Notes under the pieces: generated by a model
The model's input: only the letters and a program-made list of their open reading frames with translations
The model's database searches: none
What the model was told of the DNA's origin: nothing
Assembly: GCA_021773655.1 (NCBI GenBank)
Contig: JAJFJX010000416.1
Coordinates: forward strand, 1 to 12,153
Direction of reading: 5' to 3'
Length of the DNA stretch: 12,153 nucleotides
DNA from: Panacagrimonas sp.
Lineage (GTDB): Bacteria; Pseudomonadota; Gammaproteobacteria; Nevskiales; Nevskiaceae
Made by a program: the position numbers and the translations under genes
Shown here: positions 1 to 5,787 of the stretch, piece after piece
Numbering within the stretch: position 1 is the first letter of the stretch
How the letters are laid out: the number at the start of each line of letters is the position of its first letter

Positions 1-6
1 GCGAAC

Positions 7-24
7 CACAACACTCGTGTTGTG
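7..24. repeat. Perfect 8-2-8 palindrome
   Basis: CACAACAC, a TC spacer, then GTGTTGTG form a perfect inverted repeat. It lies at the left edge of the window and runs directly into dispersed repeat copy A. It could be an operator or hairpin belonging to a gene left of the window, or the outer end of the repeat element. Copy B of the repeat does not carry this palindrome. Confidence 0.5.
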
Positions 25-110
25 CTGCACGCTTTCTCGAACGGATTCGCGACGACTTTCTGCGCCCGGCTGCGTTGCGCCTCGCCAGATACAAGAATCC
101 ACTCGCGAAT
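19..110. repeat. Dispersed repeat, copy A
   Basis: This stretch matches 9893-10036 in the same orientation. Both copies share GTGCTGCACGC, then GAACGGATTCGCG, then GCCCGG followed by TGCGTTGCGCC, with scattered substitutions between. The match resumes at CCAGA..AC.AGAA..CC.CTCGCG (about 85-106 here, 10009-10031 in copy B). Copy B has roughly 50 extra bases between the two matching blocks. I could not assign the repeat to a known family and saw no coding potential. The rest of 1-186 shows no gene. Confidence 0.6.
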
Positions 111-186
111 CATGTCCTCGAAGAATGCAGTCCTACACTAGGCCGGACGCGATCCCGAATCTACTACCCGCCCGGGTCGGCGCGGC

Positions 187-1992
187 TCAGGCTCTGCCGC
201 GCAGCCGGTATTTCTGCACCTTGCCGGTGGCGGTCCGCGGCAGTGACTCCACGCAGCGGATCGCGGCCGGCACCCGCAGCCCGTTGAGCCGCGTCAGCGC
301 AAAGGCCAGCAGGCCGACCTCGTTGATCGAAGCACCGGGCTTGAGTTGCACGTAGGCCTGAACCCGTTCTCCGAGCACGTCGTCAGGGCGGCCGACGACG
401 GCCACGTCCCGCACATCGGGGTGCTGCGCCAGGGCTTCTTCGATCTCGATCGAACTGATGATCTCGTCGCCGCTGATGATGATGTCCTTGAGGCGGTCGC
501 GGATCTCGATGTAGCCGTCGGCGTGCATCACCGCCGCATCCCCGGTGTGCAGGTGGCCACCGGCGAATGCCCGGGCAGTGGCGGCTGCGTCACGGTAGTA
601 GCCTTTCATCAGCATCGGCCCGCGCACCACGACTTCGCCCAGGGTCTGGCCATCGGCAGGCACGTCCAGACCTTCCTCGTCCACCACCCGCAACTCGCAG
701 CCGGTCAGCAACGGCACGCCCTGGCGCGCCTTGATGCGGTAACGCCCGGCGTCGTCCAGGGCAGCGTGCTCGGGGCGCGATTCACACACGGTCAGGAACG
801 GCGAGGATTCCGACAGGCCATAGGCCTGGGTGATGTCCCAGCCCCAGTGCAATTCGACCCGCTGGATCAGCCCGGCGGACGGCGCGGCGGCCGCAATCAG
901 CACGCGAGTATGCAGGCCCGGACAGACGTCCAGCGGCTGGGTATGGAGCGCGCGCAGACCGGCCAGCGTGGCGCGCCCGGCGCACAGCGTGGTGATGCGC
1001 TCGCATCGCACCTGTTCGGCCAGATCCTCGGCCTCGATACTGCCGGTTACCACGTGCGTGGCCCCGACAGCGGTCACGGTCCACACGAAACCCCAGCCGT
1101 TGACATGGAACATCGGCAGGTTCCACAGGTATCGATCACTGCACTGCATCGGCCAGTGCAGCAGGACGCCCACGGTATTGATCCAGGCATTGCGATGGCT
1201 CAGTACCACCCCCTTGGGATGGGCACCGGTGCCACTGGTGTAATTGATCGAGATCGGATCTTCTTCCTGCACCGGCGCCGCGGCCGGCGCGGCTGCCGCC
1301 ACGCTCAGCGCCGCCTCGTAGTCGATCCAGCCTTCGCGGGTGCCGTCGAGCAGCACGCAATGGGTCACCGAGTGCAGGCGGTCGCGCACTGCGTCGACCG
1401 CGTCGGCGTAGATCCCGGCCGCGCACACCACGCGGGCCTCGCAATGGGTGACCACCCCGGCGATGTCCTCGGGGCCGAAATGCAGGTTGAGCGGCACCAC
1501 GATGGCACCGAGGTGCGGCAGTGCGTGGTACTGCTCGAGATGGGCGATGCTGTTGGGTGAGAGCACCACCACCCGGTCGCCGCGCGTCACGCCCAACCCG
1601 GACAACAGCGCCGCGGCGCGGTCGCAGCGTTCGAAGAACGCCCGGTAGCTGAGGCTCCGCTGGCCGTGTTCGATCGCCGTGCGGTCGGCATGCAAACGCC
1701 GCGTGCGACGGAGCAGGCTCAGTGGCGACAAGGCAACCTCGGGGATCGCGGGCTCGGCCGCAGCGTCCCCGGGCGTCGCCGACCTGCTTGACGTTCTGGC
1801 CTGATCGGAGATGGCCACGGCGTGCGCGCGACCGAGCGCGCCGAGCTTGCCGTAGATGTTCTTCAGGTGGTACTTGACCGTCTGCTCGGAAATTCCGATT
1901 GATCTGGCGATCTGCTTGTTGGTCATGCCCGAACGCAGCAGGTCCAGAACCGCGGATTCGCGTGGGGTCAGGCTTTCCGGTACGAAGTGCAT
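187..1992 (-). CDS. LuxR-type HTH fused to acyl-CoA ligase
   Basis: The 601-residue protein has two parts. Residues 8-64 are a LuxR/GerE four-helix DNA-binding domain: LTPRE opening, NKQIARSIGIS turn, then the recognition helix TVKYHLKNIYGKLG. After an Ala/Pro/Ser-rich linker (about 65-89), residues 90-601 are a full AMP-forming acyl-CoA ligase, closest by eye to medium/long-chain fatty acyl-CoA synthetases. Ligase landmarks are the phosphate-binding loop at 251-261, NLPMFHVNGW (291-300), YGLSE (391-395), the HTGD aspartate D485, R500 of the hinge region and catalytic lysine K591 in TATGK. Expected reaction: acid + ATP + CoA to acyl-CoA, in the cytosol. Two motifs deviate: TSGTGAHPKG for TSGTTGxPKG, and SGDEIISS for SGGENISS. 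The fusion is one uninterrupted frame with no ATG between residue 23 and residue 282. The gene starts 84 bp after cbpA; no good ribosome site precedes ATG 1992. The HTH suggests it regulates transcription, possibly in response to its substrate (inference). Confidence 0.88.
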   Translation of the reverse strand: MHFVPESLTPRESAVLDLLRSGMTNKQIARSIGISEQTVKYHLKNIYGKLGALGRAHAVAISDQARTSSRSATPGDAAAEPAIPEVALSPLSLLRRTRRLHADRTAIEHGQRSLSYRAFFERCDRAAALLSGLGVTRGDRVVVLSPNSIAHLEQYHALPHLGAIVVPLNLHFGPEDIAGVVTHCEARVVCAAGIYADAVDAVRDRLHSVTHCVLLDGTREGWIDYEAALSVAAAAPAAAPVQEEDPISINYTSGTGAHPKGVVLSHRNAWINTVGVLLHWPMQCSDRYLWNLPMFHVNGWGFVWTVTAVGATHVVTGSIEAEDLAEQVRCERITTLCAGRATLAGLRALHTQPLDVCPGLHTRVLIAAAAPSAGLIQRVELHWGWDITQAYGLSESSPFLTVCESRPEHAALDDAGRYRIKARQGVPLLTGCELRVVDEEGLDVPADGQTLGEVVVRGPMLMKGYYRDAAATARAFAGGHLHTGDAAVMHADGYIEIRDRLKDIIISGDEIISSIEIEEALAQHPDVRDVAVVGRPDDVLGERVQAYVQLKPGASINEVGLLAFALTRLNGLRVPAAIRCVESLPRTATGKVQKYRLRGRA

Positions 1993-2076
1993 GGTCGGGC
2001 CGGAGCATGCCCCACCTGCAGGCGTACCGACAAACCGGCGGGCCGGCTGCCACGACGCATTGCCACCAAAGGCCTG

Positions 2077-2997
2077 CTACGTCACCTTGCGGGGATCGAA
2101 GTCCTCGAACAGCCGCGACAGCGCCTCGTAGGCACCCCGTTCGGTGTCGTCCTTGGGCGGCGGCGTGACGATGCGCAGGGTCACCGTCTGATCGCCCGCC
2201 GGCGTGCCGGGCAGTCCGCGTCCCTTGAGCCGGAACTTGCGCCCGCCCTGGGCCCCGGCCGGCACATTGAGTTCCACCGTGCCACCGAGCGTGGGCACCG
2301 GAATCCTGCCACCGAGGGCCGCTTCCCAGGGCGCAACGTTGACCGTGCAGGCAATGTCACGCCCGTCGACGGCGAATACCGGATGGGCGGCAAAACCCAC
2401 TTCCAGCATCAGGTCGCCGCCGCGCGGCCCCTGTTGCGCCAGGCGGATGCTCTGGCCCTGGGTGATGCCCTTGGGCACGCGCACGTTGAGCGTACGGCCG
2501 TCACTCAGGCTGACCTGGCGGGTCGCACCGGTGTGGGAGTCCTCCAGACTGATCTGGATGCGTGCCCGGGCCGGGGCGGCAGCACCGCGCGCGCGCCCTC
2601 GAAACGGGTCGGGTTCGCCTTCAAAGCGAAAACCGCCGCCGCCGGCGCCCGCGTCACCGAACAGGGTGGAGAAGAAATCGGAAAAGCCGGGATCGGCGCC
2701 GGCACCGCGCGCGCCGGCGTAGCCCCCGGTCCAGCCCGGTGGCGGCGTGAACCCGCCGCCGTGCTTCCAGTTCGCGCCCAGCGCGTCGTAGGCGCGTCGC
2801 TTGTCAGGGTCGGACAGCACCTCGTAGGCCTCGCTGACGTCCTTGAAGCGGTCCTCGGCGTTCTTGTCGGCGTTCTTGTCCGGGTGAAATTCACGCGCCA
2901 GGCGACGATAGGCCTTCTTGATCTCGTCGGCGGACGCCGAGCGACTCAGGCCCAGAACCTTGTAATAGTCCTTGTAGTTCAAATCCGACATACCCAT
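2077..2997 (-). CDS. cbpA: DnaJ-class co-chaperone, CbpA type
   Basis: The 306-residue protein starts with a J domain (about residues 8-73) holding the HPD motif at 38-40, which stimulates DnaK ATPase. A Gly/Phe/Pro-rich linker follows (about 75-145), then two beta-rich client-binding C-terminal domains (VSLSDGRTLNVRVPKGI and later PAGAQGGRKFRLKGRGLPG). The Cys zinc-finger of classical DnaJ is absent, which points to the CbpA/DnaJ class II group: a cytosolic co-chaperone that in E. coli also binds curved DNA. I chose ATG 2997 because GAGGTG lies 8 nt upstream; ATG 2991 is also possible, and the longer frame to 3033 lacks J-domain homology at its start. It follows rraA after a 97-bp gap with two hairpins and precedes the HTH-ligase gene, so co-transcription is plausible. 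CbpA proteins are often paired with the modulator CbpM; none is seen here. Confidence 0.9.
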   Translation of the reverse strand: MGMSDLNYKDYYKVLGLSRSASADEIKKAYRRLAREFHPDKNADKNAEDRFKDVSEAYEVLSDPDKRRAYDALGANWKHGGGFTPPPGWTGGYAGARGAGADPGFSDFFSTLFGDAGAGGGGFRFEGEPDPFRGRARGAAAPARARIQISLEDSHTGATRQVSLSDGRTLNVRVPKGITQGQSIRLAQQGPRGGDLMLEVGFAAHPVFAVDGRDIACTVNVAPWEAALGGRIPVPTLGGTVELNVPAGAQGGRKFRLKGRGLPGTPAGDQTVTLRIVTPPPKDDTERGAYEALSRLFEDFDPRKVT

Positions 2998-3033
2998 TGG
3001 CCAGACACCTCGATCAACGCCCGGATCGAGCAC

Positions 3034-3066
3034 GGCGGCGCACCGCGCCGCCCTGCCTCAGGCAGG
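3034..3066. repeat. Two adjacent hairpins between rraA and cbpA
   Basis: GGCGGCGC-ACC-GCGCCGCC (3034-3052, 8-bp perfect stem) is followed at once by CCTGCC-TCA-GGCAGG (3052-3066, 6-bp perfect stem); the two share one base. No T-run follows either hairpin on the minus strand, so a classical intrinsic terminator is unlikely. In the minus-strand transcript they would lie between the rraA stop and the cbpA ribosome site. They could stabilise the rraA 3' end or attenuate read-through. Confidence 0.55.
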
Positions 3067-3094
3067 ACAGCAATGGGGGCTGCACACCCGGTTC

Positions 3095-3577
3095 TCAAGC
3101 GTGGATGGGCGCGTCGGACACCACGATGCCGTCGACGTCCGCGTAGAGCCAGGCGTCGGGACGAAACGTCACGCCGGCAAACTGCACCACACGATCGGCA
3201 TGGGCGCTGTGCAGACCCTTTTCGCTCTTGCGCGGATGGGTTCCCAGCGCCTTGAGACCGAAATCCTGGACCGCGATCTCCCCGCTGTCGCGGATCAGGC
3301 CATAGACCACCACTCCGGCCCAGCCGTTATCTACTGCGAGTTGCCCCAGGTTGCCGCCGAACAGCGCGCAGCGGGTGGAGCCGCCGCCGTCGACCACCAG
3401 CACGCGCTGCCTGCCCGGGGTCTCCAGGGTGGCGCGCACCAGGGCATTGTCCTCGAACACCTTGAGGGTCTTGATCGGCCCGAAGAAGGCACGGCGCCCG
3501 CCATAGTCGCCGAACAGCGGCTCGCAGGTCTGCACTTCGGGATGGGCGTCGCAAAGATCGGTGGTGGCGTAGGTCAT
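3095..3577 (-). CDS. rraA: Regulator of ribonuclease E activity A
   Basis: The 160-residue protein matches RraA in length (E. coli RraA has 161) and pattern: MTYATTDLCDAHP at the start, FFGPIKTLKVFEDN, LVVDGGGSTRCALFGGNLG and GVVVYGLIRDSGEI. RraA binds RNase E in the cytosol and inhibits it, which slows decay of many mRNAs. The fold is shared with class II HMG aldolases, but RraA acts as a protein inhibitor. The reading frame stays open upstream to 4033; homology and GAGG just upstream of ATG 3577 fix the start, although spacing to the SD is short. It lies 41 bp downstream of dsbB on the same strand, so the two probably share a transcript. Confidence 0.92.
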   Translation of the reverse strand: MTYATTDLCDAHPEVQTCEPLFGDYGGRRAFFGPIKTLKVFEDNALVRATLETPGRQRVLVVDGGGSTRCALFGGNLGQLAVDNGWAGVVVYGLIRDSGEIAVQDFGLKALGTHPRKSEKGLHSAHADRVVQFAGVTFRPDAWLYADVDGIVVSDAPIHA

Positions 3578-3618
3578 GGCACCTCGCAAGCGATGGAATG
3601 GAAGGGATTCAGCGCGGG

Positions 3619-4143
3619 TCAGCGCAAGGCGGTGGCGCGGCGCGTGGAGATCAACGGCAGCAGAACCGCCAGCATCGCCCAGAGGCTCAGGCCGATGAAG
3701 CCGATCAGCGTCCACATCGGCAGTGACAGCCCCAGCCAGGCGGCGTCGATGATGGCGCAATTGCCGTCGCCCTTGAGCACCATCTGCACCACCTCGAACA
3801 GCGGCATGCCCATGTCTTCGAGCAGGTATCCCAGGGTCGGGCCGCAGGCCGGCACCTGGTCGGGCGGCAGATTCTGCAGCCAGACGTGACGCCCCGCGAT
3901 CAGCGCGCCGATCACCGCTGCGCCGTCGGCCAGCAGTGCGTAAACCCAGCGCCCCCAGCCCTTCGGGTTGTGCAGCGCACCGAACAGGAATGCCAGCCCG
4001 CAGGCGGCCATTGCCACGCGCTGGAAGATGCACAGCGGACAGGGCTCGAAGCCCTTGAAGTGCTGAAGGTAGAGCGCAAAGGCCAGCCCTCCGGCGCAGG
4101 CGAAAAAGCCGATCAGGGACAGCAGGGCGTAGCTGGATTTCAT
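3619..4143 (-). CDS. dsbB: Disulfide bond formation protein B
   Basis: The 174-residue inner-membrane protein has four hydrophobic segments (about 5-25, 40-57, 67-83, 140-165) and both DsbB periplasmic cysteine pairs: CPLC at 35-38 and C100/C129 in the second loop. DsbB reoxidises the periplasmic oxidase DsbA and passes electrons to quinone; C35/C38 exchange with quinone and C100/C129 with DsbA. R42, just after CPLCIFQ, is the conserved quinone-site arginine. The frame extends to ATG 4245 (208 residues), but that extension is hydrophilic and unlike DsbB. I chose ATG 4143, giving MKSSY next to the first membrane segment, with GAGATGG upstream; ATG 4155 is an alternative. No dsbA is visible in the window. 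It is the first gene of the minus-strand cluster dsbB-rraA-cbpA-HTH-ligase. Confidence 0.93.
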   Translation of the reverse strand: MKSSYALLSLIGFFACAGGLAFALYLQHFKGFEPCPLCIFQRVAMAACGLAFLFGALHNPKGWGRWVYALLADGAAVIGALIAGRHVWLQNLPPDQVPACGPTLGYLLEDMGMPLFEVVQMVLKGDGNCAIIDAAWLGLSLPMWTLIGFIGLSLWAMLAVLLPLISTRRATALR

Positions 4144-4227
4144 GGTTCTGGCCATCTCGTGGGCTGGCATCGCTGGGTCCATCACGGTCAAACCGGCAGC
4201 GAGCGTCCCGCTTGGCGGGTCAGGGAG

Positions 4228-4255
4228 ATCCCAATAGGGTTCCAACGCCTGTCAA
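4228..4255 (-). promoter_or_regulatory. Candidate sigma70 promoter for dsbB
   Basis: On the minus strand a perfect TTGACA (4255-4250) is followed after 16 bp by TGGGAT (4233-4228), which matches TATAAT at three positions. It would give a leader of roughly 80 nt before the dsbB ATG at 4143. That leader contains a small hairpin, CCCGC-TTG-GCGGG on the plus strand at 4207-4219. The strong -35 makes this plausible; the -10 is weak. Confidence 0.4.
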
Positions 4256-4388
4256 CCGCCCGCCATGTGCCGCAATGTGGCCCTGCCGGCGCGCATGATA
4301 GACCGCTGGTGCGCCTCCGGCGCCACCCGCACCGCCCCGGAGGGATCGGAGCGTCGCGCCGCCGCGACCCACCACGCCCCGGAAACAC

Positions 4389-4412
4389 GATGCCGATGCC
4401 GATACCGATTCC
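4389..4412. repeat. Hexamer tandem repeat (GATNCC)4
   Basis: Four consecutive hexamers read GATGCC, GATGCC, GATACC and GATTCC. It is a short, slightly diverged microsatellite in the non-coding region between dsbB and rpoH. No coding frame through it looks real. Confidence 0.7.
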
Positions 4413-4425
4413 GCTGGCAGTGCGC

Positions 4426-4459
4426 CTCATGTCCTCGCCGCGCTCATGTCCTCGCCGCG
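4426..4459. repeat. Perfect 17-bp tandem duplication
   Basis: CTCATGTCCTCGCCGCG occurs twice in direct succession (4426-4442 and 4443-4459) with no mismatch. A perfect copy implies a recent slippage event. Seventeen is not a multiple of three, so it would break a frame crossing it. It sits just past the TAA of the decayed RidA-like fragment. Confidence 0.85.
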
Positions 4460-4471
4460 CATGAACAGCGG

Positions 4472-4687
4472 TTATCCCTGTGCGGCCGGCACCAGCACGC
4501 CGAACTTCGGGAGGGCCGTCGCCCCGATAGCGCCACGCACGTGCAAGCAAGCGGAGCCGAAGTCGTCCTTCAGGCGGGCGTCGACGCGCTCCGCCGTGCT
4601 GCGTACTTTGAATCGCCGGGAGTTGTGCCTGTCCGATACATGTGCAACGCACCATTGCTCGGCGGACGGCGGGAACTCCGGACATGC
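4472..4687 (-). pseudogene. Decayed fragment, possibly RidA/YjgF family
   Basis: One minus-strand frame stays open from just after a TAA at 4690-4688 to the TAA at 4474-4472 (72 codons), with no ATG, and no GTG or TTG in its first half. Its last ~40 residues (VDARLKDDFGSACL, then HVRGAIGATALPKFGVLV) resemble the end of RidA/YjgF-like proteins, where FG..G.H.R.A.G...LP precedes the final strand. Codons in 4472-4591 favour G/C at third positions as in real genes; the upstream half does not. I read it as the 3' remnant of a RidA-like gene whose 5' part is lost, but the match is by eye and weak. The rest of 4144-4670 shows only the listed promoter and repeats. Confidence 0.35.
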
Positions 4688-4699
4688 TTAGCACTCAAA
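4672..4699 (+). promoter_or_regulatory. Candidate sigmaE-type (ECF) promoter of rpoH
   Basis: GGAACTC (4672-4678) and TCAAA (4695-4699) are separated by 16 bp. This fits the RpoE pattern GGAACTT-N15/16-TCNAA. In E. coli one rpoH promoter (P3) is read by sigmaE, so such a site here has precedent. Its -10 lies at the junction of the CIRCE left arm and spacer, so bound HrcA would also block it. Confidence 0.45.
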
Positions 4700-4714
4700 T
4701 CGGCTGAGTGCTAA
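4688..4714. promoter_or_regulatory. Perfect CIRCE element (HrcA operator)
   Basis: TTAGCACTC (4688-4696), a 9-bp spacer (4697-4705) and GAGTGCTAA (4706-4714) match the CIRCE consensus TTAGCACTC-N9-GAGTGCTAA at all 18 arm positions. CIRCE is bound by the heat-shock repressor HrcA, classically at groESL and hrcA-grpE-dnaK. Here it lies 52 bp before the rpoH ATG and overlaps its candidate promoters. The identification of the element is near certain; control of rpoH by HrcA follows from position and is inferred. Confidence 0.95.
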
Positions 4715-4717
4715 AAT
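4688..4717 (+). promoter_or_regulatory. Candidate sigma70 promoter of rpoH within CIRCE
   Basis: An extended -10, TG-C-TAAAAT (4709-4717; hexamer 4712-4717), uses the right CIRCE arm. A fair -35, TTAGCA (4688-4693, four of six matches), uses the left arm, with 18 bp between them. Transcription would start near 4724, giving a leader of about 43 nt. Confidence 0.5.
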
Positions 4718-4766
4718 TCGCTGTCCGCTGGACCGCAACAAGTTCTTGGATTCTAGGGAGGTTCTC

Positions 4767-5639
4767 ATGACTGCAACCACCGCGATTGCGCTACGCCCCG
4801 CCGCGATGCCGGTGCCACTGTCCGGCAGCCTGGATTCGTATATCCAGTCAGTCGGCCGGATTCCGGTGCTGGAGGCCGAAGTCGAGCAACGCATCGCCCG
4901 TCGCCTGCGTGACGAAGGCGATCTGTCGGCCGCGCAGGAACTGGTGCTGTCCAACCTGCGGTTCGTCGTCCACATAGCGCGGGGCTACATGGGCTACGGC
5001 CTGCAGTTGGCCGACCTGATCCAGGAAGGCAACGTCGGCCTGATGAAGGCGGTCAAGCGTTTCGACCCCGACGTCGGCGTGCGTCTGATCTCCTTTGCCG
5101 TGCACTGGATCAAGGCCGAGATCCACGAGTTCGTGCTGCGCAACTGGCGCATCGTCAAGATCGCCACCACCAAGGCGCAGCGCAAGCTTTTCTTCAACCT
5201 GCGTTCGGCCAAGAAGCGCCTGGGCTGGATGAATCCCGACGAGGTCGAAGCGGTGGCGCGCGACCTCAAGGTCAAGCCCGAGGAAGTCCTGCAGATGGAA
5301 GGTCGCCTTGGCGGCGGCGACGTGTCCTTCAACGCGGTACCGGAAGACGGCGAAGAGAGCTACGTGCCGGAGGATTATCTGTCGGTGGAAGACCCCGACA
5401 TCCGCCGCATCGAGGATGCCGACTGGCACGAGCAGCGCGAGGACACCATGCGCCAGGCCATCACCGCGCTTGACCTGCGCTCGCGCGACATCCTCATGCG
5501 CCGCTGGCTGGCCGACGGCGAGAAGGCCGGACTGCAGGAACTCGGTGACGAGTACGGCGTGTCTGCAGAGCGGATTCGCCAGATCGAATCGGCCGCGATG
5601 AAGAAGATCCGCAAGGCGATCGAAACGGCAGAAGCCTGA
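4767..5639 (+). CDS. rpoH: RNA polymerase heat-shock sigma factor RpoH
   Basis: The 290-residue protein is a complete sigma32. Region 2 (about residues 60-132) has LRFVVHIARGYMGYGLQLADLIQEGN and the RPMK-like block FAVHWIKAEIHEFVLRNWRI. The RpoH box QRKLFFNLR, diagnostic for this subgroup, is at 138-146. Region 4.2 (about 256-285) carries the -35-binding helix-turn-helix LQELGDEYGVSAERIRQIE. RpoH directs transcription of chaperone and protease genes after heat or misfolding stress. The start is ATG 4767, with AGGGAGG 5 nt upstream (4755-4761); TTG 4746 would include the ribosome site and was rejected. Expression is probably controlled by the CIRCE and the two overlapping promoters just upstream, and ends at the terminator 5653-5685. 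Confidence 0.97.
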   Translation: MTATTAIALRPAAMPVPLSGSLDSYIQSVGRIPVLEAEVEQRIARRLRDEGDLSAAQELVLSNLRFVVHIARGYMGYGLQLADLIQEGNVGLMKAVKRFDPDVGVRLISFAVHWIKAEIHEFVLRNWRIVKIATTKAQRKLFFNLRSAKKRLGWMNPDEVEAVARDLKVKPEEVLQMEGRLGGGDVSFNAVPEDGEESYVPEDYLSVEDPDIRRIEDADWHEQREDTMRQAITALDLRSRDILMRRWLADGEKAGLQELGDEYGVSAERIRQIESAAMKKIRKAIETAEA

Positions 5640-5652
5640 AGCGCTTCGCTGC

Positions 5653-5685
5653 ACCAGAAAGCCCGGCGATGCCGGGCTTTCTGGT
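5653..5685. terminator. Intrinsic terminator after rpoH, probably bidirectional
   Basis: ACCAGAAAGCCCGGC, a GAT loop, then GCCGGGCTTTCTGGT form a perfect 15-bp stem 14 nt after the rpoH stop. The GC-rich core is flanked by AAA and TTT within the stem. The structure works on both strands, which fits its place between convergent rpoH and the response-regulator gene. The remaining 5686-5787 holds nothing I can identify. Confidence 0.85.
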
Positions 5686-5787
5686 ATCCACGCACAGACG
5701 CCTTCGGCATTCATCCCGGCCTGCTCGGATCACCTGCAGGCCTCGGTCCGCACTCATCGGTGAAAAGATCCGCGGCCGACAACCAGC

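Noticed and set aside
346..1560. 404-residue plus-strand frame
   Set aside because: Antisense to the HTH-ligase gene; rich in His/Arg/Gly/Gln as expected from the reverse complement of high-GC coding DNA, with no recognisable domain.
1987..3255. 422-residue plus-strand frame
   Set aside because: Antisense to cbpA and part of rraA; low-complexity Arg/Ala/Gly composition and no motif.
3578..4033. N-terminal extension of rraA to 312 residues
   Set aside because: The added part is antisense-like frame noise over dsbB; RraA homology starts exactly at the ATG at 3577.
4188..4694. 168-residue minus-strand frame upstream of dsbB
   Set aside because: Arg/Gly-rich, runs through tandem repeats as GIGIGIGI and overlaps the CIRCE; no homology pattern.
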